This document shows, piece after piece, positions 36,725 through 44,456 of a DNA stretch of 64,000 nucleotides. Under the pieces are notes generated by a model. The model saw nothing but the letters and a program-made list of their open reading frames with translations. It had not been told where the DNA came from and made no database searches. Where the stretch lies: positions 48,876 to 112,875 of the forward strand of contig NZ_JAHUWN010000022.1 of assembly GCF_019219025.1 (NCBI RefSeq), read 5' to 3'. The DNA comes from Bacillus sp. sid0103 (GTDB lineage Bacteria > Bacillota > Bacilli > Bacillales_B > DSM-18226). The translations under genes and the position numbers were made by a program. Every line of letters begins with the position of its first letter. Position 1 is the first letter of the stretch.

Positions 36725-38685
36725 CTAGATTCCTCCTCTCGAAGCAACACACCAAACACCCCTGCCAATCCTTCTTTCAAAAATGGTTCCATTTCTTGTT
36801 CGAACACCGAAAGCCGCATATGATTTCGTTTCAAGACTTCCATAGCGGTCTGCAAGTTCTCGGATTGTATCCTCTCTTCACATGCAGGGATTACAAGGTC
36901 TTCCGGCACCTCTTCTTCCAGAAGCAAGGAAGATCCATCAAACGCTATCGCTGTGAAGCTAGCTTTTGGGTTTTGGACTTTGATAAGAGCTTGTTGTAAC
37001 GCCTTCCGTAATGCCCATGTAATATTCAAATCTACACTGCGATACCATCCGTCACTCGTACCGAGCCATACCACAGGGAAACCGGACACTTCCTCTCCTA
37101 AACAGATAGCAGGTGGTCCCTGTATCGTATTTAGCGCCTGCAAATAAAACCGGCAACGTTCATCTTCTACAGCACTCAATCGCACCCGAGATACAGGTAC
37201 CCTCTGATCATGCTGTTGAATGTTCAGCTCTTCGACCAAACACTTTTGCAACCCACGGCAAACACCTTCTGCGAATGTTTCCCCTGCTCCAACCCCAACA
37301 AATTCCTGCAATTCTAGCATTCTACCCTCAACTTCCTGATGTAGATTTAGATTCGGATGGTGCAAACCGACTATTCGTGACACATAGGCTTCGATTCCGG
37401 CAAGACCGGCTTCCCTTCGTGCCTCATCATGTGTTAGACCTGAACAAACAATTTCATTTAACAGCTCTGCCGGTCCCTCCGACAACGGGTCGACTGCTTG
37501 AACACGACACTGAGCTAATGGCAGCTGCTTTAAATCCTCCTCCTCCCAAATATGGAAAATCCCTGACTCCTTTGAAGTCAACTGATAGAAGTAAAGAAGT
37601 AATTTACTAGGATCACTACTGCTTAATCCCTGTTCAAGCCTTCTAGAGAAATCTTCAACCCATTTATTCGATATTCGTCTGGTCACCTGTGGATGAGGCA
37701 AGAACGAATGCCAGTTTCCTTCTAATGTATCTAGATCAAGCAGGAAGAATTGATTCTTTTGTTCCTGTTCGGTTACTCCTGTAACCTCTTTAAATAATTC
37801 AAATACGATTACATTGGCCAACATTGCTCTAGCTGTGGAAGAGAAAGCAGGTAATTTCTGCTCTTTGATTAGCACAGATTGGTGCAAGCGGCGCCACGCA
37901 GACTCCCAGCACGCCTCAGAATCTGGATGTACTAACGGACCCGCTATTCCCACCTGCTGTAAGCAAATAGCAGGGAGGAAAGCCTTCTTTTCTTCCCTAC
38001 AAACCGTATGAAGAAGTCGCAGTTCCTCCAGATTGCCCTCCTGTGATACATACAAAATCGAATCAAACGGCTGCACACTCTCCCGCCAAAAACTTACCCC
38101 GTCCTCCTTTAGGTTGACTTCCTCTACTGCCACTTCAGGGTCTGACTTATAGGCATGTGCTATAAGTTCCATCAACCGCCGTCTATTAGTCGGTACCGTG
38201 TCGGTGATTAGTAGTTTGAACTTGGGCAGTCCGGATTCAAGCAACGAAGAAACCAACGAAACAAAAAAAGGACCAGAGCCAACTGCCAATACTTTGGCCT
38301 GACGATAGGTTTGGAAACGGTATGCCCCCGAATCGACAAAACTGTCCACAAATTCTATTTGAGAAGCATGTCTTTTAAGAACTTGATCCTCCAATTGATG
38401 CGCATCGTCTTGACTTACATCTCGGACAAACCCATTCCGAAACAGCACTTCTGCAATTTCATACACCCGATCCCTGTATGGGCCCGGTAATCCCTCTGTC
38501 AAATTCCCTAAAGTGTACTCCCCGTTGAACATCGGTATCAGCTTTTCAACCCACTGATCGATCGTACTGCCTTCCATACGGAACGAGCTTATATTGTTCC
38601 GAAAATACACACCATTGTTTGAATCGGGGAGAAAAAACGTGTCCCTTTTCACTTTCAGACGCATAGAAGGGTTCAAACTTGTCAT
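36721..38685 (-). CDS. Putative thiazole-containing bacteriocin maturation protein (ThiF-like)
   Basis: About 654 aa from ATG at 38685, 6 nt after GGAGG; a longer open frame to 38730 lacks a ribosome site. A ThiF/E1-like Rossmann segment is visible near 127-175 (VLAVGSGPFFVSLVSSLLESGLPKFKLLITDT). The protein belongs to the large ThiF-like maturation family found with heterocycloanthracin precursors. C-terminal part resembles a degenerate YcaO-like partner without the ATP motifs. It probably presents the precursor to the YcaO enzyme encoded immediately downstream. Exact role unproven. Confidence 0.82.
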   Translation of the reverse strand: MTSLNPSMRLKVKRDTFFLPDSNNGVYFRNNISSFRMEGSTIDQWVEKLIPMFNGEYTLGNLTEGLPGPYRDRVYEIAEVLFRNGFVRDVSQDDAHQLEDQVLKRHASQIEFVDSFVDSGAYRFQTYRQAKVLAVGSGPFFVSLVSSLLESGLPKFKLLITDTVPTNRRRLMELIAHAYKSDPEVAVEEVNLKEDGVSFWRESVQPFDSILYVSQEGNLEELRLLHTVCREEKKAFLPAICLQQVGIAGPLVHPDSEACWESAWRRLHQSVLIKEQKLPAFSSTARAMLANVIVFELFKEVTGVTEQEQKNQFFLLDLDTLEGNWHSFLPHPQVTRRISNKWVEDFSRRLEQGLSSSDPSKLLLYFYQLTSKESGIFHIWEEEDLKQLPLAQCRVQAVDPLSEGPAELLNEIVCSGLTHDEARREAGLAGIEAYVSRIVGLHHPNLNLHQEVEGRMLELQEFVGVGAGETFAEGVCRGLQKCLVEELNIQQHDQRVPVSRVRLSAVEDERCRFYLQALNTIQGPPAICLGEEVSGFPVVWLGTSDGWYRSVDLNITWALRKALQQALIKVQNPKASFTAIAFDGSSLLLEEEVPEDLVIPACEERIQSENLQTAMEVLKRNHMRLSVFEQEMEPFLKEGLAGVFGVLLREEESR

Positions 38686-38780
38686 TTCGCTCCTCCTTAG
38701 CCGTAGCTTTACTCCATTCTGTAACATCACTTCACTATAATTCTATGTACAGCAATTTGTCCCTTATGTCTAAGCTAATA

Positions 38781-38824
38781 GAGAAGAGCCCCTACAAAAA
38801 CTCATGCAGGGACGGTCTCTTCTC
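38781..38824 (-). terminator. Partial terminator between precursor and maturation genes
   Basis: GAGAAGAG/CTCTTCTC stem with interior pairing CCCT/AGGG. Located 37 bp after the precursor stop, it would favour excess precursor over enzymes. Confidence 0.6.
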
Positions 38825-38860
38825 CTTAACAATCAGTTTTACATTAGAAAAATCGAACGA

Positions 38861-39202
38861 TTAACCGCCGCACCGATGTCCACCGCATCGATGGCCGCCG
38901 CCACAATTAGAGCAATGAGAGCAATTAGAACACCTAAAGCAACTAGAGCAACGGAAACAACTAAAGCAGTTAAAGCAGTTAAAGCAGTTAAAACAGCTAA
39001 AGCAACTAAAACAACTAAAACAGCGGCCAATACCACCAATACCACCAACACCACCAACACCACCAATACCACCAAAACCGCCCATACCACCGAATTGTCG
39101 AGACTGGTCAATGTAGTACTGGTTTAGGTCTAAAGGAACTGCTTGGCTCGCTTGGAAGTCGCCAATATTCAACATTTGGAGTTCATTTTGTAAAGGATTC
39201 AT
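38861..39202 (-). CDS. Heterocycloanthracin/sonorensin-type bacteriocin precursor (Cys-X-X repeat)
   Basis: 113 aa from ATG at 39202, 7 nt after GGAGG; the ATG at 39208 is only 1 nt from it. Leader (about 1-36, NPLQNELQMLNIGDFQASQAV...YYIDQSRQ), then a Gly-rich spacer (GGxGG repeats, about 37-60), then a core with 16 Cys. Fourteen Cys recur every third residue as CFS, CFN, CFR, CSS, CSN and CSH, followed by GGGHRCGGHRCGG. This is the hallmark of the heterocycloanthracin family, in which Cys (and perhaps Ser) become thiazoles/oxazoles. Encoded upstream of the complete modification set. No transporter or immunity gene is seen. Confidence 0.92.
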   Translation of the reverse strand: MNPLQNELQMLNIGDFQASQAVPLDLNQYYIDQSRQFGGMGGFGGIGGVGGVGGIGGIGRCFSCFSCFSCFNCFNCFNCFSCFRCSSCFRCSNCSHCSNCGGGHRCGGHRCGG

Positions 39203-39470
39203 TTTCATACCTCCATCTATTTAAATTCATCAATTTGTGCCGGCACATGAAAAGGGGAACAAAAATAATCTTAAAAATAATGTGTAACAGGTGGATCCAC
39301 CAATACTTCAAGTACTCTCCCCATCAAAATATGAAAAATGGGTGGGTATTGCTACTGATTCAAAAGCCTATTTTTATTGGAAATCCATAAGGTTTTGCCT
39401 AAAATGCTTACAATACTAGATTTAAACTAAAGTGCTAGAGTGTACTCAATAAGGAAGCGGACAAGTATCT

Positions 39471-39533
39471 ATCAGCGGATATTCTAGCTCCATCAGCAGA
39501 TTTTCGAATTCTATTAGCGAATTAGAGTTTAAG
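39471..39533 (+). repeat. Three units of the 21-bp AGCGAATT repeat
   Basis: Three consecutive 21-bp units starting ATCAGCGGATATTC, ATCAGCAGATTTTCG and ATTAGCGAATTAG. Same family and orientation as 41049-41255. Confidence 0.7.
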
Positions 39534-39551
39534 TTAATTTAGGAATCCATA

Positions 39552-39582
39552 GAAAAAGGGACTAACCAATCTTGTTAGTCCC
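39552..39582 (-). terminator. Terminator following the duplicated gene fragment
   Basis: GGGACTAAC/GTTAGTCCC stem with five T residues on the minus strand; resembles the terminator at 41268-41298. Confidence 0.7.
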
Positions 39583-39619
39583 TGACTTAAACAGTAAATT
39601 TATATCCATTTTTGCTTGT

Positions 39620-39676
39620 TTACCGATTATTCCTCATACATTCCATTAGGTCTGCACTGGCATCATCTATTTTCTC
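39620..39676 (-). pseudogene. 3' fragment of a paralogue of the 41316-41621 gene
   Basis: The minus strand encodes EKIDDASADLMECMRNNR followed by a stop, aligning with DFEDAIADLIEWMRNNQ and stop at the end of the gene at 41316. The rest of the gene is missing. A matching terminator and 21-bp repeats follow in the same order as in the intact locus. Confidence 0.65.
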
Positions 39677-39810
39677 TCCTCTTGTCAGGAGGACTACCAC
39701 ACAAAATGGCCTATATTGAATCAAACAGAGCATCTTTTATGACCTAGTTTCATACATAAGAAAAGTGCATTATTTCAAATGCAACAAAAGAAATTCCAGG
39801 GAGGAAAATC

Positions 39811-40068
39811 ATGATACAACAAACAGTAACAATTAACAGAAATGCAGGATTATATGCTCAACCGGTTAATCAATTAGTTCAAAACGCGTCTCGATTTAAG
39901 GCAGATATCTTCCTTACTTACAAAGGACGAAAAGTTAATGTAAAATCGGTACTCGGCGTTTTATCACTAGCTATCCCTAAACAAGCAGAAATTATCTTAG
40001 AAGTTTCCGGGGACGATGAAAAAGAAGCATTAAGAGAGGTCATTCAAACGTTGGAGACGCTAGAATAG
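39811..40068 (+). CDS. Crh-like HPr-family protein lacking the phosphorylatable His15
   Basis: 85 aa, same length as HPr/Crh, with a good GGGAGG ribosome site. In HPr the active loop is GLHARPA; here it is AGLYAQP, so position 15 is Tyr and Arg17 is Gln. Ser46 is present with its surroundings (VNVKSVLGVLSL), the site phosphorylated by HPr kinase for CcpA binding. It therefore cannot act as a PEP-dependent phosphocarrier, but could be a regulatory Crh-type protein. B. subtilis Crh has Gln15 and sits in the yvcJKL region; none of that context is here, so this is a stand-alone paralogue. Confidence 0.85.
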   Translation: MIQQTVTINRNAGLYAQPVNQLVQNASRFKADIFLTYKGRKVNVKSVLGVLSLAIPKQAEIILEVSGDDEKEALREVIQTLETLE

Positions 40069-40084
40069 TAGTGTTTCGTAAAAA

Positions 40085-40122
40085 AGTAAAGGCTGGATCC
40101 ACTGTGGGTTCCAGCCCTTTTA
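40085..40122. terminator. Bidirectional terminator between convergent genes
   Basis: GGCTGGA/TCCAGCC stem between A and T runs, serving the HPr-like gene on the plus strand and the DUF1275 gene on the minus strand. Confidence 0.75.
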
Positions 40123-40135
40123 AACTACATGAAGA

Positions 40136-40831
40136 CTATTTATACATTAAGGATTTACTTACATATCCACGATCCCGATGATACAAAATAAGTGCTACCA
40201 CTAAGATTCCCGAAGCAATCCAAATAGAGGTGTTCCCTATATAGGTGGTGGAAAATGTCCCTGTCAACGCTCCAAACAAAAATGAAAGAATGATAACAAA
40301 AAATTCTTTGAATTGTTTTTTTGCTTCATCATTGTCTTCTTTTAAGGCTAAATATGCAGCTTGTGTGGCCGTTCGCAAATTTCCCGTTGTCATCGTTGAA
40401 TTGTAAGCCCACTTGTCGAGTTTATTGAAAGTGGAAATTTGTAATGAGGATACAAATGCGATACAAACTGTGACCACAATGTTTGGAATAGTTTTTGGCA
40501 ATAGACCAACAATGACTAATACTAGGCATTCTAAAATAAGAATGGACCTTCTATAACTATGCAAGACTAATCGAATTCGAGGGATTTTTACGATTTCTGA
40601 AACCAAAACACCTATAATAAAGGCTATAATCGGCGGGATATAAAGTAATGCACCTTGCCATTCACTGTTAGCTGCTTTTACAGCGAGCAAAACCAAATTC
40701 CCTGTTTGGGCATTAGCAAAAACCCCGTCCCTGCTGATAAACGTATAGGCATCTAAAAACCCTCCAACCACCGCTAACAAAATACCCAAATAAAACGAGT
40801 TGGACGATAACGAGGGGATTTTATCTTTCAT
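40136..40831 (-). CDS. YoaK/DUF1275 family membrane protein
   Basis: 231 aa with six hydrophobic segments and the family motifs GGFLDAYTFISRDGVFANAQTGNLVLL and NSTMTTGNLRTATQAAYLAL. The internal duplication around the TGN motif is characteristic of DUF1275. Transport function is suspected but not established. Monocistronic. Confidence 0.88.
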   Translation of the reverse strand: MKDKIPSLSSNSFYLGILLAVVGGFLDAYTFISRDGVFANAQTGNLVLLAVKAANSEWQGALLYIPPIIAFIIGVLVSEIVKIPRIRLVLHSYRRSILILECLVLVIVGLLPKTIPNIVVTVCIAFVSSLQISTFNKLDKWAYNSTMTTGNLRTATQAAYLALKEDNDEAKKQFKEFFVIILSFLFGALTGTFSTTYIGNTSIWIASGILVVALILYHRDRGYVSKSLMYK

Positions 40832-41048
40832 TGTGCGATCTCCTTGTTCCTATTTACTAACCTGAATAGTATTTCCTTGAGGGCACGAGAAAACTATAAA
40901 GGATAGCCATTTAAATCTGAATAAACTTCTTGATTTTCTAAAAATATCATGGTTTTCAATGAATTTGCTAACGCATTTTTGACAAAAAAAGAAAATAATT
41001 TGTTGAAAACGTTTTATAGAGGTGGCATTTTTGCTGTTTTAGATTTTT

Positions 41049-41255
41049 ACGAGCGGATTTATGCATTTTATGGGCGATTTTTAATATTAAATGGGCGAAT
41101 TCTTGTATTTAATGAGCGAATTTTCGCATTCAATGGGCGAATAGCTGAATTGATCAGAATTTGCTTGTTCAATCGGAGAGATTGCAAATTCTATCAGCGA
41201 ATTTCATATTTTAATCAGCGAATTTGTTCATTCTATCAGCGAATATGAATTTTAC
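41049..41255 (+). repeat. Tandem array of ten 21-bp AGCGAATT units
   Basis: Consensus close to ATSRGCGAATTTNNNNATTNA. Nine units are exactly 21 bp and one, in the middle, is 18 bp. Individual units differ at up to half the positions, yet the GCGAAT core is mostly kept, so the spacing rather than the whole sequence seems conserved. Confidence 0.8.
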
Positions 41256-41267
41256 ATGAATTCAATT

Positions 41268-41298
41268 AAAAAAGGGCTAACCTCAAAAGCTAGTCCCC
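41268..41298 (-). terminator. Terminator of the 101-aa protein gene
   Basis: Imperfect GGGCTAAC/TAGTCCC stem followed by six T residues on the minus strand. Confidence 0.55.
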
Positions 41299-41315
41299 AG
41301 TTTCATTAGCGATAC

Positions 41316-41621
41316 TTATTGATTGTTCCTCATCCATTCGATAAGATCTGCGATGGCATCTTCAAAATCAACTGCAGCCGTCCCATCTTCCGGAATTTCC
41401 TCCATACCTTGTTCAAATTCATCTAGTCTGACAATCAGTTCCTCAATACTCTGATCAGTCTTTTGTTTCTTTGTTTGATATTTTTTGGCACGATTTAAAA
41501 GGTCTGTGAACTGATCATCCTCATGAATTTCATCCACTAAACTCCAAACCTCTTGTAAAACAGCCTCCAATTTTTGTACAGAAGCATGTAACTTATGTAA
41601 TTTCTCGATTGTATGTTCCAT
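41316..41621 (-). CDS. Small acidic coiled-coil protein, unknown function
   Basis: 101 aa from ATG at 41621 (AAGGG upstream); the open frame extends to 41759 without a ribosome site. Predicted helical, acidic: EHTIEKLHKLHASVQKLEAVLQEVWSLVDEIHEDD, then a Lys-rich turn, and a C-terminal EDAIADLIEWMRNNQ. No domain recognised. A decayed copy of its 3' end lies at 39620-39676, so the gene was once duplicated. Confidence 0.6.
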   Translation of the reverse strand: MEHTIEKLHKLHASVQKLEAVLQEVWSLVDEIHEDDQFTDLLNRAKKYQTKKQKTDQSIEELIVRLDEFEQGMEEIPEDGTAAVDFEDAIADLIEWMRNNQ

Positions 41622-41804
41622 CCTGGTAATTCCCTTCTTTCTTAAAATGCTTGGTTCCAACCTATTTTTTTCAGATCTTAAAGCAACTATTACTACTTTC
41701 CTACCCTGTTCCTTTTTAATACTCCTTTTACCTTTTATTAACCAAATTATAGAACACATTAATTAGTTTAGATACACCAATTGATCGATAAATATTCGAA
41801 AAAA

Positions 41805-41824
41805 GAAAAAACGCCTAAAGGCGC
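41805..41824 (-). terminator. Terminator of the zinc-ribbon microprotein gene
   Basis: CGCC/GGCG stem with an AT-rich loop and six T residues on the minus strand, adjacent to the stop codon. Confidence 0.75.
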
Positions 41825-41995
41825 TTAATAATTACACTTTGGGCAAGGTAGAAAGCGTTCTTTCCCATGCCCGCATTGTCTGCATGTGTCTGTGTACCGT
41901 TTATTTTTCTTAAATTTCCATTGTTCATATGTGATTCCAGATGAACCTTCATCGTTGAGGTATTTGATATAATCATTTCCGTATGGATAAATCAT
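41825..41995 (-). CDS. 56-aa zinc-ribbon microprotein
   Basis: ATG at 41995 lies 8 nt after GGAGG. The 56-residue product starts MIYPYGNDYIKYLNDEG and ends with a CRQCGHGKERFLPCPKCNY zinc ribbon (two CxxC knuckles). It has its own terminator. Size, ribosome site and Cys spacing make it a convincing gene. Such ribbons bind nucleic acid or protein partners; the function is unknown. Confidence 0.75.
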   Translation of the reverse strand: MIYPYGNDYIKYLNDEGSSGITYEQWKFKKNKRYTDTCRQCGHGKERFLPCPKCNY

Positions 41996-42068
41996 CAACA
42001 TCACCTCCAGTGTCTACTATCAATGTATGCGCTTACATAACTGAAAAACACTGAATTTACATAAAAAA

Positions 42069-42080
42069 GTGTCAGGCACC
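42069..42080 (+). repeat. Single GTGTCAGGCACC half-site
   Basis: One arm of the hairpin repeat family preceded by six A residues; no matching right arm nearby, only a GGGGCCC stretch. Confidence 0.5.
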
Positions 42081-42162
42081 AAGGGGCCCAACACTGTTTA
42101 TAGCATAATGGAAATACAGAAATAAGACACACCGATTGAATGTCCTTATCCGTAACTTAATT

Positions 42163-43149
42163 TTAATAATAATTCTTCACCATTTCTCCCATGACCCAGT
42201 TCGTTCTGGCGCCAGTCACTCCAGTGCTAGGGCACTGAAAGCTGCCAGTTGTTAGGTCCGCTACAATCGTTTCGACAAGAGGTTGATGGACGTGCTGTGG
42301 TCGTTCGAAACTCCATTGTTCCGTTCCGCTCGCAGTGGTTAACATGATGGGCTCGTTTCCGAAAGTAGAAAAAGTAATTTTCCCTCTGCTCCCCACGATT
42401 TCATTGACATCGACGTCTTCAAAAGCAGTAAAACACCAATTTCCCACGCCATGAATGCCAGATTCATATCGATAAGTCCCTGTTACAATATCTTCAGCAC
42501 GATAATAGCTGGCTTGATTGGAAGCAAACCCCTGAACAGACGTTATCGGTCCCAGTAAAAAATCTAAAAGATCAAGGGTATGACTGGCTAAATCAAAAAA
42601 TAATCCTCCACCGGCCAATTCGGGCTGAACACGCCAAGGGAGGTTTAGGGGATCCAACACATCTCCCGAAGCTTTTTGATATTGAGTTGACGATACAAAG
42701 CGAACCTTTCCAATCGCCCTATTATCCAACAACTCTTTCACTTTTAAAAATCGTGCTTGTGCTCTGCGGTAGTATGCAGCATATAGTCCTACCCCTGCCG
42801 TCTCACATGCAGCTATCATTTCTTGACATTCATTGAAATTGCGTGCCATTGGCTTTTCTACATATACAGGTTTACCAGCCTTTGCTGCCTTGATAGTGTA
42901 TTCTTTATGCGAGCCTGGTGGTGTAGCAATATAGACAGCATTTACCTCAGGATCATTAATCAAATCATCTGCATTATCATACCATTTCGGGACAGCATGC
43001 CGTTTTGCATAGTCCTTGGCAAGTTCCCCTGTTCTTCTCATAACAGCTACCAATTCTGAGTTTTTGATTTTTTGGAATGCCGGACCGCTTTTCACTTCCG
43101 TTACGTCACCGCAACCGATGATTCCCCACCGAACTTTATCAAATGTCAT
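42163..43149 (-). CDS. Gfo/Idh/MocA-family NAD(P)-dependent oxidoreductase
   Basis: 328 aa from ATG at 43149 after AAGGAG; the open frame extends further but overlaps the next gene. N-terminal Rossmann motif WGIIGCGDVTEVKSGPAF, VYIATPPGSHKEYTIKAAKAGKPVYVEKPMA with the family EKP catalytic Lys, and a C-terminal GFO/IDH domain (GGGLFFDLASHTLDLLDFLLG). Family members oxidise or isomerise sugars and polyols. No sugar operon adjoins it. It starts 13 bp after the SEC-C gene stop and may be cotranscribed with it. Confidence 0.88.
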   Translation of the reverse strand: MTFDKVRWGIIGCGDVTEVKSGPAFQKIKNSELVAVMRRTGELAKDYAKRHAVPKWYDNADDLINDPEVNAVYIATPPGSHKEYTIKAAKAGKPVYVEKPMARNFNECQEMIAACETAGVGLYAAYYRRAQARFLKVKELLDNRAIGKVRFVSSTQYQKASGDVLDPLNLPWRVQPELAGGGLFFDLASHTLDLLDFLLGPITSVQGFASNQASYYRAEDIVTGTYRYESGIHGVGNWCFTAFEDVDVNEIVGSRGKITFSTFGNEPIMLTTASGTEQWSFERPQHVHQPLVETIVADLTTGSFQCPSTGVTGARTNWVMGEMVKNYY

Positions 43150-43162
43150 TGCACTAATCTCC

Positions 43163-44344
43163 TTATTTGCCACAGCATTTTTTATATTTTTTGCCGCTTC
43201 CACAATAACATGGATCATTTCGCCCTATATTACTGTTTGAAATATTTTCATTACTGTAGTCCATACCCCCTCCTAGTGCTGCCTGTTTCCAGTTTTCTAG
43301 TTCAGGGTGTTCCTCACCTAAAATGGAATAATAACTATAAACTGTCTGTTCAATATCTACTAGACATGAAAAAGATTCTTTTTCCATATGGCTGCTAATT
43401 TCGGGTAATGCTTCTTTAGACAGCTGATGACAGAGTGCTTCGATCAGCATATCTTGATCTTCAAGTTCATCTGATTTTTGATAGGCCTCTCTTAGAACCT
43501 GAACAGCACGGTCTGTTTTAATATTTTCGACTACTGAACAAGCAAAAATAATCGAATCCGTTTGCTTTAAATAAGGGCCAACTGCTTCGACAACCTCATC
43601 CGATTGAAAACGAATTAACGCGTTTGCTACCTCTTCTAACAAGATATCATCATCACGGACTAACAAACTGGCTATGATTGGGATATACTTTTTCAAATTC
43701 ATTAATCCGAGCATATAAATCGTCAGAATTCCATGAATTGATAACCAATCTTCCTTTAATTCCTCTTGAAGAGTCCGATCAATTCCATTTTCTGTAATCC
43801 AGCCATTTTGAACGATGCATGCGGCTAGTTTTTTTGCATTTATGTATCGAGAATGCTGAAAAGTTTTGGCCTGTTCAATGGCTAAAACGGTTTTAGAAAA
43901 TTCTGAGTAAACCTCTTCTTCCGTCCCATTAACGATTAGTTCATATAATGACCAATTTTCCTTACTAATAAATCTCTGCATTTGCTCTTTATATTTTAAG
44001 GCAAGTTTGGGTTCAACACGCTCTAGTAAATTTACTGCTAAATGCTGCTTGGACTTGTCCATCTTACGAATATTTTCAAGTAAAAGCTTTACGGCCCCTT
44101 CATTGAACTTCATGTTTTCTATGTAAATAAGAATCGAGGATTGCTTCTCCTTGTTAGCAAATGCTTCTTTCAATAATTCTGTCGTCCATTCTTCTGGAAC
44201 ATTTGGATAATCGTGTAATGAATGAAGCACTGTTTCTTGAATTAACACATCATTACTGATTATATGAGGTTTTATTTTTTCTAAAAAGGTCATCATATCA
44301 GTCCTTAAGTCTACTTTTTTGTTTTCCATTTCATTATATTTCAT
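43163..44344 (-). CDS. HEAT-repeat-like protein with C-terminal SEC-C zinc motif
   Basis: About 393 aa from ATG at 44344 (upstream GGAG; further in-frame starts exist). Helical repeats from about 30 to 330 (for example IIASLLVRDDDILLEEVANALIRFQSDEVVEAV), then a flexible linker and a C-terminal SEC-C zinc finger (GRNDPCYCGSGKKYKKCCGK). SEC-C motifs bind zinc in SecA and many uncharacterised proteins, often ribosome- or nucleic-acid-linked. The repeat part suggests a scaffold. Function unknown. Confidence 0.8.
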   Translation of the reverse strand: MKYNEMENKKVDLRTDMMTFLEKIKPHIISNDVLIQETVLHSLHDYPNVPEEWTTELLKEAFANKEKQSSILIYIENMKFNEGAVKLLLENIRKMDKSKQHLAVNLLERVEPKLALKYKEQMQRFISKENWSLYELIVNGTEEEVYSEFSKTVLAIEQAKTFQHSRYINAKKLAACIVQNGWITENGIDRTLQEELKEDWLSIHGILTIYMLGLMNLKKYIPIIASLLVRDDDILLEEVANALIRFQSDEVVEAVGPYLKQTDSIIFACSVVENIKTDRAVQVLREAYQKSDELEDQDMLIEALCHQLSKEALPEISSHMEKESFSCLVDIEQTVYSYYSILGEEHPELENWKQAALGGGMDYSNENISNSNIGRNDPCYCGSGKKYKKCCGK

Positions 44345-44456
44345 TTTTTCTGCCATCTCCAATACTATAATCAAATGTGATTTTAACTAAAAGCAGGAAA
44401 TATTTCTAAACTCGAAGAATTAGGTAGAGTGATTAATTTTTCAAGGAGGTTTTTTA

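Larger units (their letters stand above)
39209..39810. other. Intergenic region with precursor promoter, repeats and gene remnant
   Basis: About 600 bp. Holds the likely precursor promoter on the minus strand, three 21-bp repeat units (39471-39533), a terminator (39552-39582) and the 3' fragment of a duplicated gene (39620-39676). Confidence 0.5.
40832..41315. other. Intergenic region dominated by 21-bp repeats
   Basis: 484 bp without a real gene. Contains the ten-unit 21-bp array (41049-41255) and a terminator (41268-41298). An open frame across the array arises only because the period is a multiple of three. Confidence 0.6.
41760..42162. other. Region holding a microprotein gene and a repeat half-site
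   Basis: Contains the zinc-ribbon microprotein (41825-41995), its terminator, and a single GTGTCAGGCACC (42069-42080). Nothing else recognised. Confidence 0.5.

Noticed and set aside
36472..36999. 175-codon plus-strand frame opposite the YcaO and ThiF-like genes
   Set aside because: Antisense shadow of two well-supported modification genes.
38804..39127. Plus-strand frame rich in Thr and Asn
   Set aside because: Antisense of the Cys-X-X and Gly-rich precursor gene; the low-complexity translation is a by-product of the 9-nt repeats.
40949..41248. 99-codon plus-strand frame with FNxRI repeats
   Set aside because: It arises from the 21-bp repeat array, whose period is a multiple of three; it lacks a ribosome site and normal composition.
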